From Tersicoccus phoenicis (lineage in GTDB: Bacteria > Actinomycetota > Actinomycetes > Actinomycetales > Micrococcaceae), in NCBI RefSeq assembly GCF_001968835.1, contig NZ_MRDE01000083.1:1-34845 (forward strand): DNA of 34,845 nucleotides, in the 5' to 3' direction. Under the pieces are notes generated by a model. That model did not search any database. It was not told the origin of the DNA and saw only the letters and a program-made list of their open reading frames with translations. Shown piece after piece: positions 20,564 through 30,470 of the stretch. The translations under genes and the position numbers were made by a program. Positions within the stretch are counted from its first letter, which is position 1; each line of letters opens with the position of its first letter.

Positions 20564-22060
20564 ATGACCAACCTTGCCTCGATCCTGCTCGACTCGGCGA
20601 CCGAGCACGCCGACGCCACGGCGCTCAAGCTCGACGACACGGTACTGACCTATGCGGCGCTCGAGCGGCTCTCCGGGGCCGTCGCCGCACAGCTGACCGC
20701 GGACGGCGTGCAGCCGGGGGACCGGGTCGCCCTGATCAGCCCGAACGTGCCCCAGATGCCGGTCGTCTACTACGGCATCCTCCGGGCCGGCGCCGTCGTC
20801 GTCCCCCTCAACCCGCTGCTGACCGCGCGGGAGATCGAATACCACCTCACCGACTCCGGTGCCGAGCGGGTGTGGGTGTGGGAGGGCATGGTCGACGCCG
20901 CCCGGACCGCCGCCGGCGCCACGGGTGCGAGCGTGACCGTGATCGACTCCGGGCCGTTCCTGGCCTCCCTCGCGCAGACGGAGCCGACGCCGGGTCTGGT
21001 CGAGCGCGACGACGCGGACACCGCCGTCATCCTCTACACGTCCGGCACCACGGGCCGGCCCAAGGGCGCGGAGCTGACGCACGCCAACCTGCGCAAGAAC
21101 GCGCTCATGTCCACGGGCTTGTTCGCGCTCGGCGCCGACGACGTCCTGTTCGGCGGGCTGCCGTTCTTCCACGTGTTCGGCCAGACCAGCGCCCTGAACG
21201 CGGCGATCGCGCAGGGCGGGGCGATCACCTTGCTGCCCCGGTTCGACCCGGCCGCGGCCAAGCGGATCATCGAGCGGGACAAGGTCACCATCTTCCTCGG
21301 CGTCCCGACCATGTACATCGCCCTGCTGCGCGACCCCAGTCCGGTCGACGCCTCCAGCCTGCGGGTCGCCGTCTCCGGTGGGGCGCCGTTGCCGGTGGAG
21401 GTGTTGCACGAGTTCGAGCGCGTGTACAAGGCCACGCTGCTGGAGGGGTACGGGCTGTCGGAGACGTCCCCAGCCGTCTCGTTCAACCAGCTGGACGGGC
21501 CCCGCAAGGCCGGGTCGATCGGCACGCCGGTGCCGGACGCCCAGCTGCGGGTGGACGACGGCGACGGCGGTGAGGCGGCCGACGACGCCGTCGGGGAGCT
21601 GCTCGTCGCCGGGCCGTTCGTGATGAAGGGCTACTGGAAGAACCCGGACGCGACCGGGGCCGCGATCGTCGACGGCTGGTTCCACACCGGTGACCTGGCC
21701 CGCCGCGACGCCGACGGCGTGTACTTCATCGTGGACCGGAAGAAGGACATGATCCTGCGCGGCGGGTACAACGTCTATCCGCGCGAGGTCGAGGAGGTGC
21801 TGTACGAGCACCCGGCGGTCGCCGAGGCGGCGGTGATCGGCATCCCCGACGACCTCAACGGGCAGGAGGTGGCCGCCGTCGTCGCCCTCAAGGCCGAGCA
21901 TCGGGGCGACGACCCGGACCGGCTGGTCGAGGAACTGATTGCCTGGGCGAAGGAGCGGCTGGCGGCGTACAAGTATCCGCGGCGGATCGGCCTGGTCGAT
22001 GCCCTGCCGAAGGGGCCGACCGGCAAGGTCCTCAAGCGGGAGATCAGCCTGGACGGGTGA
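20564..22060 (+). CDS. long-chain fatty acid / acyl-CoA ligase (FadD-like)
   Basis: This 498-residue member of the ANL superfamily activates a carboxylate with ATP and joins it to coenzyme A. The P-loop-like YTSGTTGRPKG lies at 158-168, then GYGLSETSP, GWFHTGDLA, DRKKDMILRGGYNVYPREVE, and the catalytic Lys488 in PTGKVLK. The order and length are those of fatty acyl-CoA synthetases, but chain length and substrate cannot be read. A terminator-like hairpin follows 13 bases after the stop, so it is probably monocistronic. Confidence 0.88.
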   Translation: MTNLASILLDSATEHADATALKLDDTVLTYAALERLSGAVAAQLTADGVQPGDRVALISPNVPQMPVVYYGILRAGAVVVPLNPLLTAREIEYHLTDSGAERVWVWEGMVDAARTAAGATGASVTVIDSGPFLASLAQTEPTPGLVERDDADTAVILYTSGTTGRPKGAELTHANLRKNALMSTGLFALGADDVLFGGLPFFHVFGQTSALNAAIAQGGAITLLPRFDPAAAKRIIERDKVTIFLGVPTMYIALLRDPSPVDASSLRVAVSGGAPLPVEVLHEFERVYKATLLEGYGLSETSPAVSFNQLDGPRKAGSIGTPVPDAQLRVDDGDGGEAADDAVGELLVAGPFVMKGYWKNPDATGAAIVDGWFHTGDLARRDADGVYFIVDRKKDMILRGGYNVYPREVEEVLYEHPAVAEAAVIGIPDDLNGQEVAAVVALKAEHRGDDPDRLVEELIAWAKERLAAYKYPRRIGLVDALPKGPTGKVLKREISLDG

Positions 22061-22072
22061 GGCGGGGTGAGG

Positions 22073-22106
22073 GGCGTCCGGTCCTGGCGCCGAGGGGCCG
22101 GACGCC
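22073..22106 (+). terminator. 9-bp hairpin after the acyl-CoA ligase gene
   Basis: GGCGTCCGG (22073-22081) pairs exactly with CCGGACGCC (22098-22106). The stem begins 13 nt after the stop codon. No T-tract, as with the other hairpins here. Confidence 0.55.
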
Positions 22107-22211
22107 GGAGTCGGCTGCCGCCCCCCGGCGTGTCCCGGGACCGGGCCTGCGCACCGATCCCGGCCGCGGTGTCGGCCGCCGGCGGGAGAGCGTCATCGTG
22201 AAGACGCCGTC

Positions 22212-22718
22212 GTGACGCTGGGCGAGCGCCGAACGCGGGTCGTCCGGGCCAGTGCCGCACGGACGTGGACCGTCGTCGAGGGCGTCGGCGGCCCGGCCGG
22301 GTGGTACGCGTTCACCCGACTCTGGCGCTTCCGGGCAGCGCTGGACCGGCTGGCCGGCGGGCCCGGGATGCGCGGTCGGCCCGACCGGCCGTTGCGCGCC
22401 GGCGACGTCGTCGACTTCTGGGTCGTCGAGGCGATCGACCCGGGCCGCTCGCTGACCCTGCGAGCCCAGATGCGGATGCCGGGAACCGCCCGGATGACGC
22501 TGACGGTCACGCCGTGCGAGGCGGGAGTCGTGCGGCACCCGTCGGCGTCCGACTCCACGGACACCGCGTCGACCGTCGGCTGCCACCTGACGCAGGTCAT
22601 CACCTTCGCGCCCCGCGGCGTCGCCGGCCGGCTCTACTGGTACACGCAGCTGCCGGCGCACCGCGTCGTCTTCGCGGCGATGCTGCGCGGCATGGCCCGC
22701 GCCGCCGAGCGAGGCTGA
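22212..22718 (+). CDS. DUF2867 family protein
   Basis: This 168-residue protein matches the DUF2867 pattern: GPAGWYAFTRLWRFRAALDRLAGG near the start, GDVVDFWVVEAIDPGRSLTLRAQMRMPG, and GRLYWYTQLPAHRVVFAAMLRGM near the end. The fold resembles START/SRPBCC lipid-binding proteins, and DUF2867 often occurs fused to NAD(P)-binding domains, though not here. The function is unknown. Start is GTG 22212 with only a weak ribosome site. It converges with the 2H phosphoesterase gene. Confidence 0.75.
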   Translation: MTLGERRTRVVRASAARTWTVVEGVGGPAGWYAFTRLWRFRAALDRLAGGPGMRGRPDRPLRAGDVVDFWVVEAIDPGRSLTLRAQMRMPGTARMTLTVTPCEAGVVRHPSASDSTDTASTVGCHLTQVITFAPRGVAGRLYWYTQLPAHRVVFAAMLRGMARAAERG

Positions 22719-22823
22719 TCTGTCGGCTCTGACCCGGCTGCCTTACGCGGGCGGGTCCTGACGGACTGACCATCGCCGTGACGCTGTGCTCGGACGTCCG
22801 GGATAGCACGCACCTCTGCCGCA

Positions 22824-22886
22824 CGTTGACTATCGAATTTCGGGGCAGAAATTGCCCGGGAGAGCCCCGAAATTCAATAGTCAACG
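22824..22886. repeat. long 23-bp inverted repeat between convergent genes
   Basis: The left arm (22824-22846, starting CGTTGACTATCGAATTTC) matches the reverse complement of the right arm (22864-22886) at 22 of 23 positions, with a 17-nt loop. The arms are AT-rich against a very GC-rich background. It may be a bidirectional terminator for the DUF2867 and 2H phosphoesterase genes, a REP/MITE-like element, or both. Confidence 0.8.
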
Positions 22887-22954
22887 CGGGACCGGGACGC
22901 AACGCGGAACCGGGACGCAACGCGGGACCGGGAGTCAACGCGGGACCGGGACGC
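22883..22954. repeat. four tandem 18-bp repeats
   Basis: The unit AACGCGGGACCGGGACGC occurs at 22883, 22901 (one change), 22919 (ending GTC) and 22937, head to tail without gaps. The first unit overlaps the end of the 23-bp inverted repeat, and the last ends two bases before the stop of the next gene. The constant spacing without spacers rules out a CRISPR array. Confidence 0.85.
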
Positions 22955-22955
22955 G

Positions 22956-23471
22956 TCACGCTCCCGCCAGCGGCGTGACGGTCCGCTCCTCCGGGTCCCA
23001 CCGGCGCAGCCCCAGCAACGACGGCGCCGCCTCGGGCACCAGGGGCAGCACGCCCAGCGCGTCGCCGACCCGGACCGGATCCAGCCGCCGGCACAGGGTG
23101 ACGTGCGGCACCCAGGCGCGATGCGGGTCGGCGGCGACGTCGACGGCTTCCTCCTGCAGGCCGTGCACGACGTCGGTCAGTGCCCGGTCCACCTCGATCA
23201 GCCGGGCCAGCACCAGTCGGCGGGCGCCGAACAGCACCAGGCCGCCCCACCGCACCGGCAGGGGCAGCAGCGGCGCGAGACGGCGCACCGCCTCGTCCTG
23301 CAGTCGGGCCGGCACCGATGTCGCGGCGATCACGGTCACGTGCGGCCGGTTGCTTGCGGAGCGGTGCGCTCCGGCGGACGGGAGGTCGGCGCCCAGCAGG
23401 GCGTCCCAGTCGGAGCGGACGGCGTCGTCGGCGTCGGGATCCAGGGTGAACTCGATCGAGTGTGCTGGCAT
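22956..23471 (-). CDS. 2'-5' RNA ligase-like 2H phosphoesterase
   Basis: This 171-residue protein has the two HxT motifs of the 2H superfamily: His44-x-Thr46 in RPHVTV and His123-x-Thr125 in VPHVTL. These enzymes act on 2',3'-cyclic phosphates or 2'-5' linkages in RNA or nucleotides. Spacing and length suit the LigT/YjcG-like branch. The start ATG at 23471 lies one base after the photolyase stop, so the two are co-transcribed and probably co-translated. The true substrate is unknown. Confidence 0.8.
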   Translation of the reverse strand: MPAHSIEFTLDPDADDAVRSDWDALLGADLPSAGAHRSASNRPHVTVIAATSVPARLQDEAVRRLAPLLPLPVRWGGLVLFGARRLVLARLIEVDRALTDVVHGLQEEAVDVAADPHRAWVPHVTLCRRLDPVRVGDALGVLPLVPEAAPSLLGLRRWDPEERTVTPLAGA

Positions 23472-23472
23472 C

Positions 23473-24960
23473 TCAGTCCGCCAGGTACGGTTGCGCGCGC
23501 TCGCGGTGCCCGGCCAGGGTGTTCTCGTCCATCCCCTCCAGATGCCGCAGCACCATCACCGAGCGGTGGTTGGAGGCGAAGGTGTCCCGGTGGTCGGCGA
23601 CGAACGACCAGTACAGCCCGTCCCAGTCGGCCCGCCAGTCGCCGGGCCCGAAGTCGGACATCGTGGTCAGGTAGTGGCTGCCGGAGACGTACGGCTTGGT
23701 GGTGATCGCGTTGCCGGCGGCGTACTGGCTCATAGCGTGCACGTTGGGCACCATCACCCAGTCGTACGCATCCACGAACAGGGCCATGAACCACTCGTAC
23801 ACGTCCACCGGGTCGGTACGCAGCAGGCACATGGCGTTGCCCAGCACCATCAGTCGTTCGATATGGTGTGCCCAGCCGCGCTCCAGGACGCCTCCGATCA
23901 CGTGGTCGACCGGCTCCAACCCCGTGGTTCCGGTCCACCAACCCGGATCCAGCGAGCGGGTGTGGCCCAGCGCGTTCGCCGTGCGCATGCTCCGCCCCCA
24001 GCGGCGGTAGGTGGCGCGCATGTACTCGCGCCAGCCGATCAGTTGCCGGACGAAACCCTCCAGCGAGGCCAGCGGGACGGCGTCGTCGTGCCCGGCTTCG
24101 AGCACCCGTTCGAGCACGTCCGCGGGGTCGAGCAGCCCGCTGTTCAGGCCCGGGCTCATCGCCGCGTGATACAGGAACGGGTGGTCGCGGGCGATGGCAT
24201 CCTCGTAGGGGCCGAACTGCGGCAGTCGCTGCTCGAGGAACTCGTCCAGCATGGCTTCGGCCTCGTCATGGCTGGTGGGCCAGGCAAAGGACTCCGCGCT
24301 GCCCGGCGCGTCCGGGAACTCGTCGGCGACCCAGGCGATCGCCGCGGTCACCGCGGGATGCCGCTCCGGCCAGCTCACGCCGGGCACGACGTGGCCGCGG
24401 GGCAGCTTGCGCCGGTTCTCCGGGTCGAAGGACCACCTCCCACCGACGGGGTCCTGCCCGTCGACCAGAACGTCGAGGCGGCGCCGCTGCCACGTGTAGA
24501 ACGCCTGCATCCGCGCCCGGTGGCCACCGGCGAACCAGTCGTCGATCTGCGCCCGGGTGGTCAGGAAGTTCGGAGTCTCCAGCACGTCGCCGGGGCCGAG
24601 CGGGTGGCCGGCCTCGGCCAGCGACGCCACGCAGGACCGGGAGAGCCAGTCGTCGACGACGTCGTACACCGTCACCCGGGACGGGGCCAGCGCCCGGATC
24701 GTCCGGGTCAGCCGGGGAGCGGTCGGCGCCTGCACGTCGGTCCGCAGGATCTCGACGTCGAACCCGGCGTCCCGCAGCCGCTCGGCGAACCGGTCCATGC
24801 TCGCGCGGTGCAGGACCAGTTTCTGCGCATGGAACGGCAACTGCCGGAAGTAGAGGTCGTCCTCGACCAGGAGCATGACGGTGCCGGGCTCCGCGGCCAG
24901 GTGCGCGGTGAACAGTTGGTGCGGGTAGATCAGCCGCACGTGGGGGGATGTCCTGCTCAT
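23473..24960 (-). CDS. cryptochrome/photolyase-related protein (DPRP type)
   Basis: This 495-residue protein resembles deoxyribodipyrimidine photolyase-related proteins (PhrB/CryB-like): LIYPHQLF at the start, EDDLYFRQLPFHAQKLVLHRASM, FVRQLIGWREYMR, GWAHHIERLMVLGNAM and MVPNVHAMSQYA. Relatives use FAD and light to repair (6-4) photoproducts and carry a 4Fe-4S cluster. Here the region that should hold CxxC and a further Cys reads MSDFGPGDWRADWDGLYWSF, and the site before it reads GLEPVDHVI without Cys, so the cluster ligands look absent. It may belong to a cluster-free branch. It is followed, one base later, by the 2H phosphoesterase gene. Confidence 0.85.
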   Translation of the reverse strand: MSRTSPHVRLIYPHQLFTAHLAAEPGTVMLLVEDDLYFRQLPFHAQKLVLHRASMDRFAERLRDAGFDVEILRTDVQAPTAPRLTRTIRALAPSRVTVYDVVDDWLSRSCVASLAEAGHPLGPGDVLETPNFLTTRAQIDDWFAGGHRARMQAFYTWQRRRLDVLVDGQDPVGGRWSFDPENRRKLPRGHVVPGVSWPERHPAVTAAIAWVADEFPDAPGSAESFAWPTSHDEAEAMLDEFLEQRLPQFGPYEDAIARDHPFLYHAAMSPGLNSGLLDPADVLERVLEAGHDDAVPLASLEGFVRQLIGWREYMRATYRRWGRSMRTANALGHTRSLDPGWWTGTTGLEPVDHVIGGVLERGWAHHIERLMVLGNAMCLLRTDPVDVYEWFMALFVDAYDWVMVPNVHAMSQYAAGNAITTKPYVSGSHYLTTMSDFGPGDWRADWDGLYWSFVADHRDTFASNHRSVMVLRHLEGMDENTLAGHRERAQPYLAD

Positions 24961-25010
24961 CGGTGCCTCGCCGTGAGCCCACGGCGCACGACCGAGCCCG
25001 AGCGATTCTC

Positions 25011-25031
25011 ATCGCCGGTGGCGCCGGCGAT
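25011..25031 (-). terminator. 8-bp hairpin after the DUF3618 gene
   Basis: ATCGCCGG pairs exactly with CCGGCGAT around a TGGCG loop. It lies 57 nt past the stop of DUF3618 on its transcription path and before the photolyase start, so it may separate the two leftward units. Confidence 0.5.
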
Positions 25032-25087
25032 CTGCTGCCGCCCGGCCGTCCCGGCGCACCGATGCCGGGCGACGGGGTGGCGACGAC

Positions 25088-25372
25088 TCAACGGTGGCGG
25101 CGGCGCCGCCACGCCAGGAGGGCCACCGCGGCGGCGACCGCGAGCGCCACCCGCCGGTCGCGGAGGACGGACGCCGCACGGCGCAGGATGCCGGGTGCCC
25201 GGTCGGTCAGGGCGCCGACCCTCCTCCGGGCCTGGGCCTTGACGTCCATCTTGTCGGAGAGCGCGCCCACCGTGCGCCCGAGTTCCGCTCGGGTCCGGCC
25301 GGCGTCGATCTGCGCGTCGCGGGCGGCGGACCCCTGCGGGCCGGGCGACGAAGATCCGATGGGTGAGGTCAT
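25088..25372 (-). CDS. DUF3618 small membrane-associated protein
   Basis: This 94-residue protein follows the DUF3618 pattern: an N-terminal RTRAELGRTVGALSDKMDVKAQARRR helix and a C-terminal hydrophobic segment VALAVAAAVALLAW ending in a basic tail RRRRHR. It is probably anchored by one transmembrane helix with the basic end inside. The start overlaps the upstream gene's stop by four bases. The function of DUF3618 is unknown, but it regularly accompanies the holin-like neighbour, so they may act together at the membrane. Confidence 0.8.
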   Translation of the reverse strand: MTSPIGSSSPGPQGSAARDAQIDAGRTRAELGRTVGALSDKMDVKAQARRRVGALTDRAPGILRRAASVLRDRRVALAVAAAVALLAWRRRRHR

Positions 25373-25782
25373 CGCTGCGCGTTCTCCTTGATCGTCTCGA
25401 CGTCGCGAGACAGGTTGGTGGCCAGAGCATCCGGGACGACCGGCGTGACCTGCTGGAGTTCTCGCCAGCCGGCCGCCGCGGCGACACCGGCAGCCCCGAA
25501 CAGCGCACTGGAGACCAGCAGAGCGCTGCTCCAGCGCGGCATGATGCGATCCAGTCCCGCGCGGGCGGAGCCGATCAGCACCTCGCCTACGTAGAACGCC
25601 AGCAGGGCAGTACCGCCGAACATGGCCGCTGCCCGGCCGGCGTGCTTCCCCTTCTCCGTGAACTCGGCTCGAGCGACCTGCACCTCGTCCCGGACGAGTT
25701 GAGTCATCTGCTCCGTGAGCTGTGACACCAACTCCGTGATCGGCTGCTCGTCCGGTGTGCGGTCGCGCGATGGCTCACTCAT
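25369..25782 (-). CDS. phage holin family protein (DUF1469-type, chromosomal)
   Basis: This 137-residue protein has an amphipathic N-terminal region (ELVSQLTEQMTQLVRDEVQVARAEF) and two hydrophobic helices (about 55-80 and 95-115). This matches the actinobacterial holin superfamily III / DUF1469 pattern, which is usual on chromosomes and does not mean a prophage. Start 25782 is chosen for GGAGGA eight bases ahead; the ATG at 25821 lacks such a site. It overlaps DUF3618 by four bases. The role, perhaps envelope-related, is not established. Confidence 0.8.
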   Translation of the reverse strand: MSEPSRDRTPDEQPITELVSQLTEQMTQLVRDEVQVARAEFTEKGKHAGRAAAMFGGTALLAFYVGEVLIGSARAGLDRIMPRWSSALLVSSALFGAAGVAAAAGWRELQQVTPVVPDALATNLSRDVETIKENAQR

Positions 25783-25909
25783 GATGGCTTCCTCCCGCGG
25801 ATGGTCGACAGTTGGCTGCACCTGGCTCGAACACCACGCTACGTTCGGTCCTCGGGGACGGCAACACCCCGACGCGCCTCGCGTCGAGCGACCCCGACAA
25901 CGCGGACCT

Positions 25910-25946
25910 CATGCATAAATCCTCATCTCAATGTATAGTTTTGCAG
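25910..25946 (+). promoter_or_regulatory. ARG-box pair (ArgR operator) before argG
   Basis: TGCATAA at 25912 and TGTATAG at 25932 stand 20 bp apart, the same layout as before argC; the two 37-bp blocks match at 24 positions. The second half-site overlaps the -10 hexamer TATAGT. This suits repression of argGH by ArgR. Confidence 0.7.
25934..25939 (+). promoter_or_regulatory. argG -10 hexamer TATAGT
   Basis: TATAGT is close to consensus and gives a leader of about 33 nt before GTG 25979. A 17-bp spacer would put the -35 inside the first ARG box. Confidence 0.55.
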
Positions 25947-25978
25947 GAACGTGCATCGTCATCCAGGAGGAGAGTGCA

Positions 25979-28778
<2,800 letters not shown>

Positions 28779-28878
28779 CCCCGATGCGGAGGGCGGAACC
28801 GGCGGACTCACGCGAACCGGGGGATGGAACCGGCCGCGTGGGGACCGTCGGCGACGTGAGCCGCCGCCGCGACGCCGG

Positions 28879-28884
28879 TAACGT
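28879..28884 (+). promoter_or_regulatory. -10 hexamer TAACGT for a leaderless glycosylase transcript
   Basis: TAACGT is followed by a 7-nt gap and GTG 28892, with no ribosome binding site. No clear -35. Confidence 0.4.
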
Positions 28885-28891
28885 GAACCCG

Positions 28892-29644
28892 GTGTCCCCT
28901 CTCGACGTGCCCGAGGACCTGACGGGCTGGCTCGCCGCCCGTGACGCGCTGACCGTCGCACCGCGCCTGCTCGGCGGCACCATCACGACCACCACCGACG
29001 CGGGCACCGTCACCGTCCGGATCACCGAGACCGAGGCGTACCTGGGAGAGCGGGAATCCGCCGCACCGGACCCGGGCGCGCACTCCTTCCGCGGCCGCAC
29101 CGCGCGCAACGCCGTCCTCTTCGGTCCGGCCGGTCACCTGTACGTCTACTTCACCTACGGAATGCACCACTGTGCCAACGTCGTGTGCGGGACCGAAGGG
29201 GTGGCGACCGGCGTGCTGCTGCGGGCGGGGGAGGTGATCGACGGCGTCGAGACCGCCCGACGTCGCCGGGACGCGGCGACGCGTCCGTCCACGGCGAGAA
29301 CCGGCGTGGCCGGCGATCGGCAGCAGCCCGACCGGGACCTGGCCCGCGGGCCGGCACGACTCGCGCGGGCCCTCGGCCTGCACCTACGCGACAACGGCGT
29401 ACCCATCGCCCCGGGCGTCGAGGACCCCCGGCAGGTCGCCGACGGGACCACGGACCCGGTCCGCACGGTCCGGCTGCACCGCCCGACGGAGGACGTCGGG
29501 GACGACGCGATCAGCACCGGCCCCCGGGTCGGCGTCAGCGGCCCGGGCGGCAGCCACGACTACCCGTGGCGGTTCTGGCTCACCGGTGACCCGACCGTCT
29601 CGCCCTACCGGCCCGCCGTGCGTCGACGCCGGGTCGTGCGATGA
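28892..29644 (+). CDS. mpg: 3-methyladenine DNA glycosylase (AAG/MPG family)
   Basis: This 250-residue base-excision repair enzyme removes alkylated purines from DNA. It has RLLGGTI, the catalytic-region ETEAYLGERESAAPDPGAHSFRG, NAVLFGPAGHLYVYFTYGMHHCANVV, and a C-terminal WRFWLTGDPTVSP, all typical of the AAG/MPG family. GTG 28892 is chosen because of the -10 spacing; GTG 28883 and ATG 28784 are in-frame alternatives that add unconserved residues. In mycobacteria mpg also precedes tyrS, which supports the assignment. Confidence 0.92.
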   Translation: MSPLDVPEDLTGWLAARDALTVAPRLLGGTITTTTDAGTVTVRITETEAYLGERESAAPDPGAHSFRGRTARNAVLFGPAGHLYVYFTYGMHHCANVVCGTEGVATGVLLRAGEVIDGVETARRRRDAATRPSTARTGVAGDRQQPDRDLARGPARLARALGLHLRDNGVPIAPGVEDPRQVADGTTDPVRTVRLHRPTEDVGDDAISTGPRVGVSGPGGSHDYPWRFWLTGDPTVSPYRPAVRRRRVVR

Positions 29645-29701
29645 CGAATCGTGCGATGACGGGAGCGGACACCGGAATGCGGTCGCGACGCACTGCGCAC
29701 G

Positions 29702-29707
29702 TATCGT
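29702..29707 (+). promoter_or_regulatory. -10 hexamer TATCGT for a leaderless apt transcript
   Basis: TATCGT is followed by exactly seven bases and GTG 29715, with no ribosome binding site. This is one of the best examples of the recurring leaderless layout. Confidence 0.5.
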
Positions 29708-29714
29708 TGCGTCG

Positions 29715-30278
29715 GTGACCACACGCCCGAGTACGCCTGACAGCACACCCGCCAGGGAGCCGGTCGACGAGCTGATCAATCGGCTGCTCGTCACCGTGGA
29801 GGACTTCCCCGAGCCGGGCATCCACTTCAAGGACCTGACGCCGGTCTTCGCGGACGGGCGTGCCCTGCGCGCCGTCGTCGACGCGCTCGTCGAACCGTTC
29901 GCCGGGTCCTTCGACGCCGTTGCCGGGGTCGAGGCCCGCGGCTTCCTGCTCGCGGCGGCCGCCGCCTACGCGAGCGGCACAGGCGTCGTCACCGTGCGCA
30001 AGGCCGGCAAGCTGCCCCGGCAGACCTACTCCGCCGAGTTCGAGCTCGAGTACGGCACCGCGACCCTCGAGCTGCACACGGACGACCTGCCGCCCGGGTC
30101 CCGGGTGCTCGTGCTCGACGACGTGCTGGCCACCGGTGGTACGCTCTCCGCCGCGGCCGAGCTGTTCGGGCGCGCCGGCATCACCGTCGCGGGCTTCGGC
30201 GTCGTGTTGGAGTTGACCGAGCTGCGGGGGCGCCGCCGCCTCGGTGGCCACCGCGTCCGGTCCCTGATCCGCACCTGA
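29715..30278 (+). CDS. apt: adenine phosphoribosyltransferase
   Basis: Apt salvages adenine with PRPP to AMP. The 187-residue protein has DFPEPGIHFKDLTPVFAD, GVEARGFLLAAA, VRKAGKLPRQTYSAEFELEYG and the PRPP motif VLVLDDVLATGGTL, all canonical. In many actinobacteria apt sits beside secDF and relA; here it stands between mpg and helD, so it may be a moved copy or a second copy. Start GTG 29715 follows from the -10 spacing. Confidence 0.93.
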   Translation: MTTRPSTPDSTPAREPVDELINRLLVTVEDFPEPGIHFKDLTPVFADGRALRAVVDALVEPFAGSFDAVAGVEARGFLLAAAAAYASGTGVVTVRKAGKLPRQTYSAEFELEYGTATLELHTDDLPPGSRVLVLDDVLATGGTLSAAAELFGRAGITVAGFGVVLELTELRGRRRLGGHRVRSLIRT

Positions 30279-30368
30279 GCACCGTCCCGCGCCGACCGGA
30301 TACCCGCCGGTCCACGCCGGTCCACCGGGCCCGGCCGTGCCGACCGGTCCGGGCACATCGACCAGTTG

Positions 30369-30374
30369 TACTAT
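30369..30374 (+). promoter_or_regulatory. possible helD -10 hexamer TACTAT
   Basis: TACTAT stands about 97 nt before the helD start, in an AT-rich patch, with no convincing -35. I saw no recognisable rifamycin-associated element in the leader. Confidence 0.35.
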
Positions 30375-30470
30375 GGACAGTCCGTTGGGGGCGACCGTGA
30401 CCGGTGCTCCGTTCGCGCCGGGCCGGCGTGGGCGACGCCGAGCGCGGTCCGTATTCGGGAGGATCGACGC

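Noticed and set aside
22883-22954. CRISPR array
   Set aside because: The 18-bp units are contiguous with no spacers and no cas genes are present.
25088-25782. Prophage remnant suggested by the holin-like gene
   Set aside because: No other phage genes are present, and holin-family plus DUF3618 pairs are common on actinobacterial chromosomes.
30279-30470. Rifamycin-associated element before helD
   Set aside because: I could not recognise a matching conserved inverted repeat in the leader.
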